From an uncultured Ferrovum sp. (GTDB taxonomy: Bacteria; Pseudomonadota; Gammaproteobacteria; Burkholderiales; Ferrovaceae): DNA of 34,912 nucleotides. This document shows, one piece after another, positions 7,794 to 16,083 of the stretch. Location of the stretch: contig CAIVHB010000083.1 in NCBI GenBank assembly GCA_903905585.1, positions 1-34,912 on the forward strand. Direction: 5' to 3'. A program made the position numbers and the translations under genes. The notes under the pieces were generated by a model, which saw nothing but the letters and a program-made list of their open reading frames with translations, was not told the DNA's origin and searched no databases. The stretch's first letter is position 1, and each line of letters starts with the position of its first letter.

Positions 7794-9159
7794 GAAAATA
7801 TCCTCATACACTAAGCCTGTCTATTCTACTCTGTTCGCCCGAGCACTTCTGGCTGTTACTTTAGGTATTTCTGCACTTTCCCTTAATCCTGCATTTTCCG
7901 CAGAGCCATCTAAAATGCCTGCTCTCAAGGCAACATCTGCTTTGAAGACAGCAAATGCTCCGAGTATCAGTTCAAGTTCTTTGCCTGCATCATGCGCTTG
8001 CATGGATTCTTCTAATGCAGAGAACACCTCAGGTACATCGCCTAGCCGCAAAGGAAGTTTGCGTTTGGCCAGTTGGTCTGATCTTCCAGATGTGGATGCC
8101 AAAGCTGTTGTCAAGCCTATGTGGCAATCCTTGCTGCAGGGTTGCGTGGCTTTACGATCAGATCCTATATGGACCGAGATTTGTGATGCGGCAGTAAACC
8201 TTGGGGAGGATAAAGACCAAGAAACCAAATTCGAGTTTCTTAAATCTCACTTCGTGCCATGGCAAGCCCTAGGTTCTGAAGGGCAAAGTGATGGTTTGGC
8301 AACGGGATACTACGAACCGATCTTGCACGGAAGCCGCAAAGCGGATGAACGTTTTCGTGTTCCTCTCTATAGCAAACCTGATGACCTTTTAACGATCGAT
8401 CTCGAAAGCGTAGTACCTGAACTTCGCGGACGCAGGGTGCGCGGTCGCTTGGATGGAAATCGTGTTGTTCCTTATTACTCGCGAGCAGACATTGATCAAG
8501 ATACACCTTCAAGTTTGAAGGGCCGTGAAATTGTCTGGATAGATGATCCTGTTGAAGTATTCTTTCTTCACATTCAGGGCTCTGGGCGCGTTGAATTAGC
8601 TGAAGGTGGGGGATTGCACGTAGGCTATTCTGATCAAAATGGACAGCCATTTCGATCAGTGGCTCGCCTACTGATTGAACGAGGAGAATTAAGTGTCGCT
8701 CAGGCGACCTTGCAAGGAATAAAAGCCTGGGCCTTAGCCCACCCTGATCGGGTTGCAGAGTTTTTATTTGCTAACCCTAGCTATGTGTTTTTTAGAGAAT
8801 TACCAGGCGATTTACCTGGGCCCCTTGGAACTCTGGGTACTCCCTTAATCGGCGAAGGAAGCGTTGCTGTCGACGCACGGATCATCCCCTTGGGAGTTCC
8901 CGTATTTGTCGATACTACTTTTCCTTTGACCCAACAGCCCTTAAAACGCTTTGCAATGGCCCAAGATACAGGCGGAGCCATTAACGGCTCAGTGCGTATC
9001 GATTATTTCTGGGGTTTGGGTGATTCTGCTTTGGCGCAAGCAGGACGAATGCGCCAAAAATTAAAACTTTGGGCTTTGCTGCCTATTGGGACGCATGCTG
9101 AAATGGGGACCCTTGTTCGGGAAACAATTCCGCTGAGTTCCGCTGACTTCCAGCGTTGA
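7792..9159 (+). CDS. mltA: Membrane-bound lytic murein transglycosylase A
   Basis: A 455-residue lytic transglycosylase that cleaves peptidoglycan glycan strands to 1,6-anhydro-muropeptides in the periplasm. The MltA domain is clear: GYYEP, VEVFFLHIQGSGRV and the 3D domain FAMAQDTGGAINGS, whose Asp (about 392) corresponds to the catalytic D308 of E. coli MltA. The signal peptide (about residues 1-37) ends in AFSA, a type I signal peptidase site. No lipobox Cys follows, so the protein may be soluble instead of lipid-anchored as the family name implies. A Ser/Ala-rich linker with two Cys (68, 70) precedes the domain. The ATG at 7792 has no clear ribosome binding site; ATG 7741 or TTG 7678 are longer alternatives. 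It is convergent with trpG, with 2 bp between stops. Confidence 0.9.
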   Translation: MKISSYTKPVYSTLFARALLAVTLGISALSLNPAFSAEPSKMPALKATSALKTANAPSISSSSLPASCACMDSSNAENTSGTSPSRKGSLRLASWSDLPDVDAKAVVKPMWQSLLQGCVALRSDPIWTEICDAAVNLGEDKDQETKFEFLKSHFVPWQALGSEGQSDGLATGYYEPILHGSRKADERFRVPLYSKPDDLLTIDLESVVPELRGRRVRGRLDGNRVVPYYSRADIDQDTPSSLKGREIVWIDDPVEVFFLHIQGSGRVELAEGGGLHVGYSDQNGQPFRSVARLLIERGELSVAQATLQGIKAWALAHPDRVAEFLFANPSYVFFRELPGDLPGPLGTLGTPLIGEGSVAVDARIIPLGVPVFVDTTFPLTQQPLKRFAMAQDTGGAINGSVRIDYFWGLGDSALAQAGRMRQKLKLWALLPIGTHAEMGTLVRETIPLSSADFQR

Positions 9160-9161
9160 GA

Positions 9162-9770
9162 CTAAATCTGATTTAACGATTGCGGAAGATTGCGGCCTTT
9201 GAGTCCAGTAGGGTCAAGGAAATTGGCTAGCATTCTATGGCCATGTTCTGTCAGGATGGATTCAGGGTGGAACTGTACGCCCTCCACATCTAGGGTTCTG
9301 TGCCTGAGTCCCATGATTTCACCATCTTCTGTCCAGGCGGTAATTTCTAAGCAATCAGGAAGTGTTTCGGCCTTAACCGCCAAAGAGTGATAGCGAGTTG
9401 CACGAAAGGGATTTGGCAATCCTTGAAACACCCCTGTGTCGTGATGCATGACGGGCGAGGTTTTGCCATGCATAACTTCTTTGGCATGGATCACATCCCC
9501 CCCAAAAGCCGCCCCAATACTCTGATGACCTAGGCAAACACCAAGCAAAGGAATTTTTCCGGCAGCAGCCAAAATCAGTGGGACTGAAATACCTGCTTCT
9601 TTGGGGGTACAAGGACCAGGAGAGATGACGATGCGATCTGGGGCGAGTGCCATGACGCCCGCCACATCGATTTCATCATTCCGAATGACCTTTACCTCTT
9701 CCCCTAGCTCAGCGAAGTACTGAACGAGATTGTAAGTAAAGGAATCGTAGTTATCGAGCATTAGCAACAT
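9162..9770 (-). CDS. trpG: Anthranilate synthase component II (glutamine amidotransferase)
   Basis: A 202-residue class I glutamine amidotransferase that supplies ammonia to TrpE. It probably also serves aminodeoxychorismate synthase if no separate pabA exists. The catalytic triad is present: C79 in GVCLGHQ, and H168 and E170 in FHPES. The N-terminus [15 protein letters not shown] is the family standard, so the start is ATG 9770; upstream in-frame codons belong to the shadow of dsbC. The gene lies 22 bp downstream of dsbC on the same strand, isolated from trpE and with no trpD or trpC after it. No ribosome binding site is visible before the ATG, but a perfect TATAAT lies 10 bp upstream, which raises the possibility of a nearly leaderless transcript. 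Confidence 0.93.
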   Translation of the reverse strand: MLLMLDNYDSFTYNLVQYFAELGEEVKVIRNDEIDVAGVMALAPDRIVISPGPCTPKEAGISVPLILAAAGKIPLLGVCLGHQSIGAAFGGDVIHAKEVMHGKTSPVMHHDTGVFQGLPNPFRATRYHSLAVKAETLPDCLEITAWTEDGEIMGLRHRTLDVEGVQFHPESILTEHGHRMLANFLDPTGLKGRNLPQSLNQI

Positions 9771-9779
9771 AATTTGGCC

Positions 9780-9785
9780 ATTATA
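9780..9785 (-). promoter_or_regulatory. Candidate -10 element for trpG
   Basis: On the minus strand the 22-bp gap between dsbC and trpG contains an exact TATAAT, 9 bases before the trpG ATG. The hexamer 17 bp further upstream (CCTCGG) does not resemble a -35 box, and no extended -10 TG is present, so the match could be chance. If used, transcription would begin within a few bases of the start codon. Confidence 0.3.
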
Positions 9786-9792
9786 CGAGAGC

Positions 9793-10545
9793 TCAGCGGG
9801 GGCCGAGGCTCTTTTCGATTTCGTCGGCGGGGATCGCGCCCGGAACCAAGCGGCCATTAGCGAAGATGAGCGTTGGCGTGGCTTCAATACCTAGTTTGCT
9901 TCCAAGAGTCTTGGTTTTATCTAGTGCAGTGCTGTCGCAATTACGCGCTTCAGGCAGCACGTTCTTGGACCAGTAGTCTTCCCAAGCTTTGGCACGGTCA
10001 GATGCACACCATATGCGTTTAGAGTGATCGATTGCATTGGGGTGGAGGGCTGGAATAGGGTACAAAAAAGTATAAACCGTGATATCCGTTATGGAAGCCA
10101 TATTCTGCACAAGCTTTTTACAGTAAGGGCAGTCAGAGTCAGAAAATACAGCAATTTTGCGTTTACCATTTCCTTTCACTTGTTTAATTGCAAGATCAAG
10201 TGGCAAAGAATCAAATTTGACTGCAGTGATCTCATCCAGGCGCTCACCGGTAAGATCTTTGAATCCTTTCATTTCGAAGATATGGCCAGTAAAAAGATAG
10301 GTGGCACGCTCATCCACATAAACCAATTTATGATCCTCAGTAATAACTTCAAATAGTCCTGCATAGGGCGTAGCGCGAACACTCGAGATGACAATGGCTT
10401 GTCCCTCTTCGCCGCTTTGAACTAGCTTTTGCTGAACAAGTTTTTTAAGTGCATCTAGGTCGGCTGCCTGACTGGCCAGACTGAGCATTCCAATAAAAGC
10501 CAATGCCAAAGATATGCGAAGGGACTGAACGATAAAAGAGATCAA
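9793..10545 (-). CDS. dsbC: Thiol:disulfide interchange protein DsbC (disulfide isomerase)
   Basis: A 250-residue periplasmic protein with a Sec signal peptide (cleavage near SQAA|DL, residue 28), an N-terminal dimerisation domain and a thioredoxin domain with active-site CPYC at 139-142. A second Cys pair (in RIWCASD and EARNCDS) matches the structural disulfide of the family, and the cis-Pro loop is IEATPTLIF. It isomerises wrong disulfides in secreted proteins. The start is TTG 10545, supported by AAGGA 7 bases upstream; no ATG precedes the hydrophobic core of the signal peptide. It follows the ubiquinone hydroxylase pair by 33 bp and precedes trpG. LptD, encoded at 16084-18285, is a known client of this pathway in E. 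coli. Confidence 0.93.
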   Translation of the reverse strand: MISFIVQSLRISLALAFIGMLSLASQAADLDALKKLVQQKLVQSGEEGQAIVISSVRATPYAGLFEVITEDHKLVYVDERATYLFTGHIFEMKGFKDLTGERLDEITAVKFDSLPLDLAIKQVKGNGKRKIAVFSDSDCPYCKKLVQNMASITDITVYTFLYPIPALHPNAIDHSKRIWCASDRAKAWEDYWSKNVLPEARNCDSTALDKTKTLGSKLGIEATPTLIFANGRLVPGAIPADEIEKSLGPR

Positions 10546-10578
10546 GATATATTCCTTGGAAATAAGCTAAATAGAGAT

Positions 10579-11769
10579 TTAGCGCTCTGTACTGCCTGCC
10601 GCATGACTTACGAGTAAGGACTTCAAAAAAGGAATATTGTTCACCAGATTCATCCCCATATTTCTCAAGGGGCGAACTATCAATGTATTTTGAGAGAATA
10701 AAAGATGAAGTTTATCTGTTACCTCCTGCATAAGAGACACAGGGAGGGCTCGACGCCGCACATAACGTCTCAGCACACTTTGATCGCCGACATCGGGGCC
10801 CAGCCCACGCTCTTCTATGGATTGGGCTAAACACGCTGCATCTGCAAAACCCAAATTGAGCCCTTGCCCTGCTAATGGATGGATACCATGCGCAGCATCC
10901 CCTACTAAGGCGCAACGTTCACCAGCAATTTTCGGAACTTTGACTAATTGCAGCGGAAAGCCCCGTGCTGGGCTGAGTGCTTTAAGTGGCCCTAGAGGCA
11001 TGCCAATTTTACTGCGTAAAGCATCGACCAAGTCACAGGACTCTAAGGCTAAAAGACTTTGTGCATGGTCTTGGTGCGCCGACCATACCAAAGAAATATG
11101 ATTGCCGCCTAAGGGAAGCAGGGCGATGACCTCGCCATCAATAAACCATTGTCGAGCGATCTGGTCGTGCGGTTCAGAGCAAGAAAGATTCATCACAATT
11201 CCTTGCTGTCTATAGTCGTGACGATCTGCTTCCCAATTTAGGGTTTGGCGCAGCCAAGATTGAGCCCCATCGGCACCGATTAGTAAGGAAGTGCTGAGCG
11301 ATTGTGATGCATTGAGTTCAATAGAAATATCACTAGTGTTGAGATGCAAAGAATGTACCTCATTCACTTGAAACCATGATTGCCCATACATAGCTTGCAA
11401 TACAGATCGCAATGCTGATTGAATGGCACCATCTTCTACCACTTTAGCAAGATAGTTCGATCGCTCTCCAAACCGAAGATGGCCTTGGTCATCTCCAAAT
11501 ACTTCCATCTCTCTAATGATACCGATGCGCGATGTATCCAAGTATTTCCAAGCCCCCAGTTTTTCTAGTAACGCACACGACTGAGGGTTGAGCGCATACA
11601 CGCGCGTATCAAATTCAGCAGGGGGAATCCATGGTAGATCTTGGCGCCGATCGATCACTGATAGGCGTAATCCTTGATTGAGCAGCATTAAAGCTAAGCT
11701 TAATCCAACTGAACCGCCACCTAAAATGATGACATCATTTTTTTTTGAGGGGGCAGAAAGTAATTTCAT
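10579..11769 (-). CDS. UbiF/UbiI-type FAD-dependent ubiquinone hydroxylase
   Basis: A 396-residue FAD monooxygenase of the UbiH/COQ6 family. It has GGGSVG at 17-22 (FAD ADP-binding), the IGADGAQSWLR motif near 164-174 and LVGDAAHGIHPLAGQGLNLG near 288-307 (FAD ribityl contact). Such enzymes hydroxylate the aromatic ring of ubiquinone precursors at the inner membrane. The GDAAH form of the motif resembles UbiF/UbiI more than UbiH, whose own gene lies directly upstream. Which ring position it modifies cannot be read from the sequence, because betaproteobacteria differ in their hydroxylase sets, so I give no symbol. The start ATG 11769 overlaps the ubiH stop as ATGA, so the pair is translationally coupled. 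Confidence 0.88.
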   Translation of the reverse strand: MKLLSAPSKKNDVIILGGGSVGLSLALMLLNQGLRLSVIDRRQDLPWIPPAEFDTRVYALNPQSCALLEKLGAWKYLDTSRIGIIREMEVFGDDQGHLRFGERSNYLAKVVEDGAIQSALRSVLQAMYGQSWFQVNEVHSLHLNTSDISIELNASQSLSTSLLIGADGAQSWLRQTLNWEADRHDYRQQGIVMNLSCSEPHDQIARQWFIDGEVIALLPLGGNHISLVWSAHQDHAQSLLALESCDLVDALRSKIGMPLGPLKALSPARGFPLQLVKVPKIAGERCALVGDAAHGIHPLAGQGLNLGFADAACLAQSIEERGLGPDVGDQSVLRRYVRRRALPVSLMQEVTDKLHLLFSQNTLIVRPLRNMGMNLVNNIPFLKSLLVSHAAGSTER

Positions 11770-12935
11770 ACTGCCAAACCGTCAGACATGAGTTGTGAAA
11801 AGCGATCGCGTAAAGAGGGCGTGATGTCCATCGCGCTTAGGGCAAACGATCCTAGGCTGCGCACTCCCGGTATAGGTAAGGTGAATCCTTGCGCAAGTAG
11901 ATGGGTCAGCCCTCCCGTTAGCCATCTGTCGGCGCGGCGCTCAGATGAAAAGAGATTCAGTAGGGATGGGTGGCCTGGGTCTTGAGCGTGGGCGACTCCT
12001 AGGCAATCTCTGAGTTGCACGACATCACGCAATCCCAAATTAAAGCCCTGACCCGCAACAGGATGCAAGGTTTGCGCCGCATTCGCGATCCGAATCACAC
12101 GATGGTGAGCGGGACGCAAAGAGAAACGGGATTTGAGCGGGTACCTAACGCGTGGACTTGCGTTTACAAAACATCCCGCACGGTCGCCAAACCAATCCTG
12201 TAAAGCAGATAAAAATGCTTGATCACTTAAGCTGCATAGATCTTGAATGCGCGCGGACGAACCTGTCCAGATCAGCGCAAGCCCTTGTGCAGAAGGCAGC
12301 AAAGCAATGGGGCCCTCGGGTGTAAATCTTTCCCAAGCAAGTCCGGCTTTCGCGCCTAAGCTTGTTATTTGGCAAGAGAGTGCTTCGGTGCCGTAGGACC
12401 AGTTGAGCGCTCGAGGATCATCGATCTGCGCACCGCCATCAGCAACAATCGATAAAGCGCTAAGAATACTGTGTCTGCCTGAAGAAGGGGATTGATAGCT
12501 TATTCTTGCTGCGGTGTGAGAACCCTCGATCGATAAAACCCGTCTATGGGATTGAACGGTGATCAGCGATTCAGATTGGATCTTATTACGCAATGCAGTC
12601 AAGAGCGCTTGATAAGAAACGGTATAACCAAAGACCTTTTTGCCCACATCCTCGGCAGACAAAAGGACTTGGCCAGGCATTCCTCGTTGAGATACATGAA
12701 TAGAACGAATCGCCTGAGCATTTAAGTCTTGCGGTACGATACCAATCTCAGCCAATACATTCCAAGAGGACTGACTTAATGCCAGCGTTCTCTCATATTT
12801 TTCTGAATGCACAGCAGACCAGTTGCCCGCTTCAATGACAAGAGAAGGCCAACCTTGTTGAGCCAATAGCAGGGCCATGCAACAACCTGCTGGACCTCCG
12901 CCAATGATGCAAATGGAATCTGCCATCTTGTTCAT
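11766..12935 (-). CDS. ubiH: 2-octaprenyl-6-methoxyphenol hydroxylase-like (UbiH)
   Basis: A 389-residue FAD monooxygenase of ubiquinone synthesis. It has GGGPAG at 12-17, VADGGAQ in the middle and, instead of GDAAH, ANAAQTLHPVAGQGFNLGLRD from about 284. E. coli UbiH carries the same NAAQTLHP variant, which supports this assignment over UbiF. The start ATG 12935 overlaps the pepP stop (ATGA), and the gene in turn overlaps the next hydroxylase, so pepP, ubiH and the UbiF-like gene form one coupled block. ATG 12926 is an alternative start. The pepP-ubiH neighbourhood is also found in E. coli, which agrees with the call. Confidence 0.88.
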   Translation of the reverse strand: MNKMADSICIIGGGPAGCCMALLLAQQGWPSLVIEAGNWSAVHSEKYERTLALSQSSWNVLAEIGIVPQDLNAQAIRSIHVSQRGMPGQVLLSAEDVGKKVFGYTVSYQALLTALRNKIQSESLITVQSHRRVLSIEGSHTAARISYQSPSSGRHSILSALSIVADGGAQIDDPRALNWSYGTEALSCQITSLGAKAGLAWERFTPEGPIALLPSAQGLALIWTGSSARIQDLCSLSDQAFLSALQDWFGDRAGCFVNASPRVRYPLKSRFSLRPAHHRVIRIANAAQTLHPVAGQGFNLGLRDVVQLRDCLGVAHAQDPGHPSLLNLFSSERRADRWLTGGLTHLLAQGFTLPIPGVRSLGSFALSAMDITPSLRDRFSQLMSDGLAV

Positions 12936-14275
12936 TCAGACATTAGACTTTCAATGTCATCAATTTCTTTAGGGGCGTCAGAAGTGAGTACTTCACGCCC
13001 TTGCTCTGTCACCAATATATCATCTTCAATACGGATTCCGATGTTCCAGAACGCTCGAGGAATGGAGCGGTCGGGGCGAATATATAATCCTGGCTCAACT
13101 GTTAAGACATTACCCGGGGCGAGTCGGCGGGCCTTGCCATCAACCGAATAACTTCCAACATCATGGACATCAAGTCCTAACCAATGCCCAGTGCGATGCA
13201 TATAAAAGCGTCGATACTCTCCGCTTTCAATGACCCGCGTGACAGGACCTTTAAGTAGCTTAAGGTCTACCAAACCCTGTGCTAATACTTTTACTGCAGC
13301 ATCGTGATAACTCGTGAAAAGCGCACCAGGCTTAACTGCTTTGATCGCTGCAAGTTGGGCGGCAAGAACAATTTCATAGCAATCACGTTGGGCGGGTGTA
13401 AATGTCCCGCTCACTGGGAAGGTTCGTGTGATGTCAGAGGCATAGCCATCGAGTTCACAGCCTGCGTCGATCAGAAGTAATGATTGATCTGCCAGAGGTG
13501 TATTGTTTTCGATGTAATGCAAAATGCAGGCGTTGGCACCACCTGCAACTATAGATGGATAGGCGGGTGCTTGAGCCCCATGGCGCCTAAATTCATGGAT
13601 TAATTCGGCTTCGATCTCATACTCAAACATGCCAGGCTTAGTCATCATCATCGCGCGGACATGTGCTTGAGCCGCAATATTGGCAGAGCGACGCATCGTC
13701 CGAATTTCAGTACGATCTTTGATCAAGCGCATTTCGTCGATCAAGCCACGAATATCTGAAAAATCAGTTGGAGCCCTGACTCCACTGCGAACTTGAGACC
13801 GCACTTGGTTTAGCCAGTTCATTACCTTTGTATCGAAATAGGTATCTGCACCGACAGGGTAGAGGAGTTTTTTTTGGCCAGCCATTAGACCTGGGGCCAT
13901 CTGGTCCAGGGATTCAATGGGATACGTTTCAGTGAAGCCAAATACTTGTTGCGCAGCTTTGGGACCATAGCGGTAGCCATCCCAGATTTCGCGCTCCATA
14001 TTTTTTTGGCGGCAAAATAGGATTGAACGAGGAGACTTTCCTCCAATAATAACCAAAACAGACTCGGGCTCAGGAAAGCCTGTTAAGTACCAAAAATGAC
14101 TGTCAAATCGGAAAGGATAGTGCGTGTCTGCGTTACGTAAATGCTCATGTGCAGTTGGAATAAAGGCAATTCCCTCTCCCATTTCTTTTTGCAGACGGCG
14201 ACGGCGTTGAGCTTGTGAACGGAAGTCTTTGGCGACTCCCCGTGCCGAGGTTTTGGGTGAGCGAGTTAAGGCCAT
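12932..14275 (-). CDS. pepP: Xaa-Pro aminopeptidase (aminopeptidase P)
   Basis: A 447-residue M24B metallopeptidase that removes N-terminal residues preceding proline. It has the AMP_N domain in the first 170 residues and the pita-bread catalytic domain after it. The five di-Mn ligands are all present: D270 (LLIDAGCE), D281 (SDITRTFP), H364 (HRTGHWLG), E394 (TVEPGLY) and E417 (RIEDD), offset by about 10 from the E. coli enzyme. The start ATG 14275 has a good GGAG ribosome binding site. The basic N-terminus (about 30 residues, many Arg) is longer than in E. coli. It follows murU by 29 bp and overlaps ubiH at its end. Confidence 0.95.
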   Translation of the reverse strand: MALTRSPKTSARGVAKDFRSQAQRRRRLQKEMGEGIAFIPTAHEHLRNADTHYPFRFDSHFWYLTGFPEPESVLVIIGGKSPRSILFCRQKNMEREIWDGYRYGPKAAQQVFGFTETYPIESLDQMAPGLMAGQKKLLYPVGADTYFDTKVMNWLNQVRSQVRSGVRAPTDFSDIRGLIDEMRLIKDRTEIRTMRRSANIAAQAHVRAMMMTKPGMFEYEIEAELIHEFRRHGAQAPAYPSIVAGGANACILHYIENNTPLADQSLLLIDAGCELDGYASDITRTFPVSGTFTPAQRDCYEIVLAAQLAAIKAVKPGALFTSYHDAAVKVLAQGLVDLKLLKGPVTRVIESGEYRRFYMHRTGHWLGLDVHDVGSYSVDGKARRLAPGNVLTVEPGLYIRPDRSIPRAFWNIGIRIEDDILVTEQGREVLTSDAPKEIDDIESLMSE

Positions 14276-14304
14276 GCAAGCTCCAAAAAAAGAGATTTAT
14301 TAAG

Positions 14305-14982
14305 CTAAGAGCGAAGCGAAGAGGAATTGTTCACTCTTGCTAAGTCGGTTGGGGTTCCTACGTTATCCCATTTGCCTAAATGTTGCAGGCCAGATACTTG
14401 ATTGGCCTGAACGGCTTTTCGCAAAAGGTTTCCTAGATCTGCAGGCTGGCCTGGGATCAAACCATCAAAAAAAGAGCGCCGGTATACCCCGATATTGCCA
14501 TAGGTTAGGGATGGCTTTTCGCTTTGAACAACGCGATTGTTTTCTAGATCAAAGTCTTGGCTTACTCGATGATCATCAACCAGTATCAAGTGCGCAAGAT
14601 TACGATTATTGATCAGTGCGTGAGAGACAGAGAGCAATCCATAGTCGAAGTCAGTGAAAATATCTGCGCTGGCTACCAAGAATGTATCACCTCTTAATTT
14701 TGTCAAAGCCTTAACAATCCCACCCGCAGTTCCAAGAGCCACCTCCTCAGGAGACCAAACGATTTCTACCCCATAGCTATTTCCGTCACCTAAGGCTTTT
14801 TCAATTTGGTTTCCTAGCCAAGCATGATTAATCACGATACGTTTGAAGCCCGCACTTGCAAGTGCCAAAATTTGCCACTCAATGAGGCTATGTTCCTGAA
14901 CCTTTAAAAGAGGTTTAGGTGTCGTGTCAGAAAGAGGGCGCATCCGCTCCCCTCTTCCCGCCGCTAATAACATGGCATCCAT
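14305..14982 (-). CDS. murU: N-acetylmuramate alpha-1-phosphate uridylyltransferase
   Basis: A nucleotidyltransferase of about 225 residues with the N-terminal LLAAGRGERMRPLSDTTPKP nucleotide-binding signature, a GTAGGI motif and ASADIFTDFD, which supplies metal-binding acidic residues. The length and the adjacent amgK support MurU over the longer glucose-1-phosphate thymidylyltransferases. MurU makes UDP-MurNAc from MurNAc-1-phosphate in the peptidoglycan recycling shortcut that bypasses de novo MurA/MurB synthesis, the pathway behind intrinsic fosfomycin tolerance in Pseudomonas. Two ATGs are adjacent (14985 and 14982); AAGG lies 5 bases before the second, so I chose that. Only 7 bp separate it from the amgK stop. 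Confidence 0.9.
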   Translation of the reverse strand: MDAMLLAAGRGERMRPLSDTTPKPLLKVQEHSLIEWQILALASAGFKRIVINHAWLGNQIEKALGDGNSYGVEIVWSPEEVALGTAGGIVKALTKLRGDTFLVASADIFTDFDYGLLSVSHALINNRNLAHLILVDDHRVSQDFDLENNRVVQSEKPSLTYGNIGVYRRSFFDGLIPGQPADLGNLLRKAVQANQVSGLQHLGKWDNVGTPTDLARVNNSSSLRS

Positions 14983-14989
14983 CATGGCC

Positions 14990-15985
14990 TTAGAAACTGA
15001 ATCCTTCTGATAGCTGGTCGTGACTGTCTGCGAGCAATCTAGAAAGAGGGCGAAGCTCAGAATATCTTTCGCAGGATTTTTGGGTGTAGCTCAACACAAG
15101 AGGGATAGATTCCAGATACCCCGACTTTCCGTCTCGATGATGTAATCGTGCAAATATCCCCAAGACTTTTAGGTGGCGTTGAACTCCCATCCATTCAAAA
15201 TCGCGAAAGCACTCGCCCACATCATCTGGAACAGGAAGCTTCTTGGCACGAGCCTGCTCCCACCATCGCACTAACCAGTCTAATTGTTGCTCTTCATCGA
15301 ACTCAATGTATGCATCCCTGAGGAGTGAAACGAGGTCATAGGTAATGGGGCCCAAAACTGCATCTTGAAAGTCTAAAATACCTGGTCCTGGTTCACATGC
15401 CATTAAGTTACGACTGTGATAGTCGCGATGAACCAGAACTTGTCCCTGCGCTAAGCAGTTTTGAATAATAGCTGCAGTGGCTTGATTCCATATTTTTATT
15501 CCTTCATCATTAAGTGGGCGACCTAAGTGCTGATCAAGATACCAAGTTGGACAGAGATCCATTTCGGTTTGGAGTCTGGGACCATCATAAATGGGGATAC
15601 CATCAGAGGATTGAACTGTAATACCCTGAAGTGTACAAAGTGCGGTGAGGGCTTTTCGATAGAGCGGATCAGCTTTCTGAGTTTGTAAAGCTTGTAAATA
15701 GGTGCTAGCACCAAGGTCTTCCAACAGTAAAAAGCCTTGTTTGAGATCCTGCGCAAACAGTTCGGGTGCTCGAAGACCAGCAGATCGCAATAGCTTTCCA
15801 ATGGCAATGAAAGAGGTGCAGTCTTCAAGCTCTGGCGGGGCATCCATGACAATAAAAGATCTTTCGCCCTGAGTAATGCGAAAATAGCGACGGAAACTCG
15901 CATCACTGGAGGCAGGCTCAAGATGGCTGCCGTCAATGTTGCATTTGGTTTCTAACCAGCGTGCCAAGGCTTCCAGCCGCGTCAT
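14990..15985 (-). CDS. amgK: N-acetylmuramate/N-acetylglucosamine anomeric kinase
   Basis: A 331-residue kinase of the aminoglycoside-phosphotransferase (APH) fold. It has the catalytic loop VHRDYHSRNLM (D188) and the metal-binding DFQDAVLGP (D205). AmgK phosphorylates MurNAc (and GlcNAc) at the anomeric carbon, giving the substrate of MurU, which is encoded immediately downstream; pairing with murU is what separates this from other APH-fold proteins. The start ATG 15985 has AAGGA 8 bases upstream. It diverges from lptD, and the same intergenic region holds a plausible sigma-70 promoter for this gene. It is the first gene of a seven-gene run to trpG. Confidence 0.9.
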   Translation of the reverse strand: MTRLEALARWLETKCNIDGSHLEPASSDASFRRYFRITQGERSFIVMDAPPELEDCTSFIAIGKLLRSAGLRAPELFAQDLKQGFLLLEDLGASTYLQALQTQKADPLYRKALTALCTLQGITVQSSDGIPIYDGPRLQTEMDLCPTWYLDQHLGRPLNDEGIKIWNQATAAIIQNCLAQGQVLVHRDYHSRNLMACEPGPGILDFQDAVLGPITYDLVSLLRDAYIEFDEEQQLDWLVRWWEQARAKKLPVPDDVGECFRDFEWMGVQRHLKVLGIFARLHHRDGKSGYLESIPLVLSYTQKSCERYSELRPLSRLLADSHDQLSEGFSF

Positions 15986-16006
15986 ACTTCGATTCCTTTA
16001 ATTTAA

Positions 16007-16035
16007 ATTTTATTCAGATGGCAAATATGCCCCAA
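16007..16035 (-). promoter_or_regulatory. Candidate sigma-70 promoter for amgK-murU-pepP
   Basis: On the minus strand, TTGGGG (16035-16030) and TAAAAT (16012-16007) are separated by exactly 17 bp. The -10 box matches the consensus at 5 of 6 positions and the -35 at 3 of 6. Transcription would start about 15-20 bases before the amgK ATG at 15985, leaving room for its AAGGA site. It lies in the lptD leader or extended N-terminus, upstream of the preferred lptD start. Confidence 0.4.
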
Positions 16036-16083
16036 GTGTGCGATTTTAACACCCGTTCATCTCGTTCATCTTTGCAGGTAGGC

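Noticed and set aside
7985..8005. LPASC in MltA as a possible lipobox
   Set aside because: It is at residue 68, far beyond the signal peptide's hydrophobic core, and Pro at -3 is a poor lipobox residue.
8240..8650. A 136-codon minus-strand frame inside mltA
   Set aside because: Opposite the conserved MltA domain, with no recognisable motif or start signal.
10024..10356. A 110-codon plus-strand frame inside dsbC
   Set aside because: Antisense to the DsbC thioredoxin domain with its CPYC site; no independent evidence for expression.
12060..12090. Loss of the GDAAH motif in UbiH as a sign of inactivation
   Set aside because: The NAAQTLHP variant is the normal form in E. coli UbiH, so it is a subfamily trait and not a defect.
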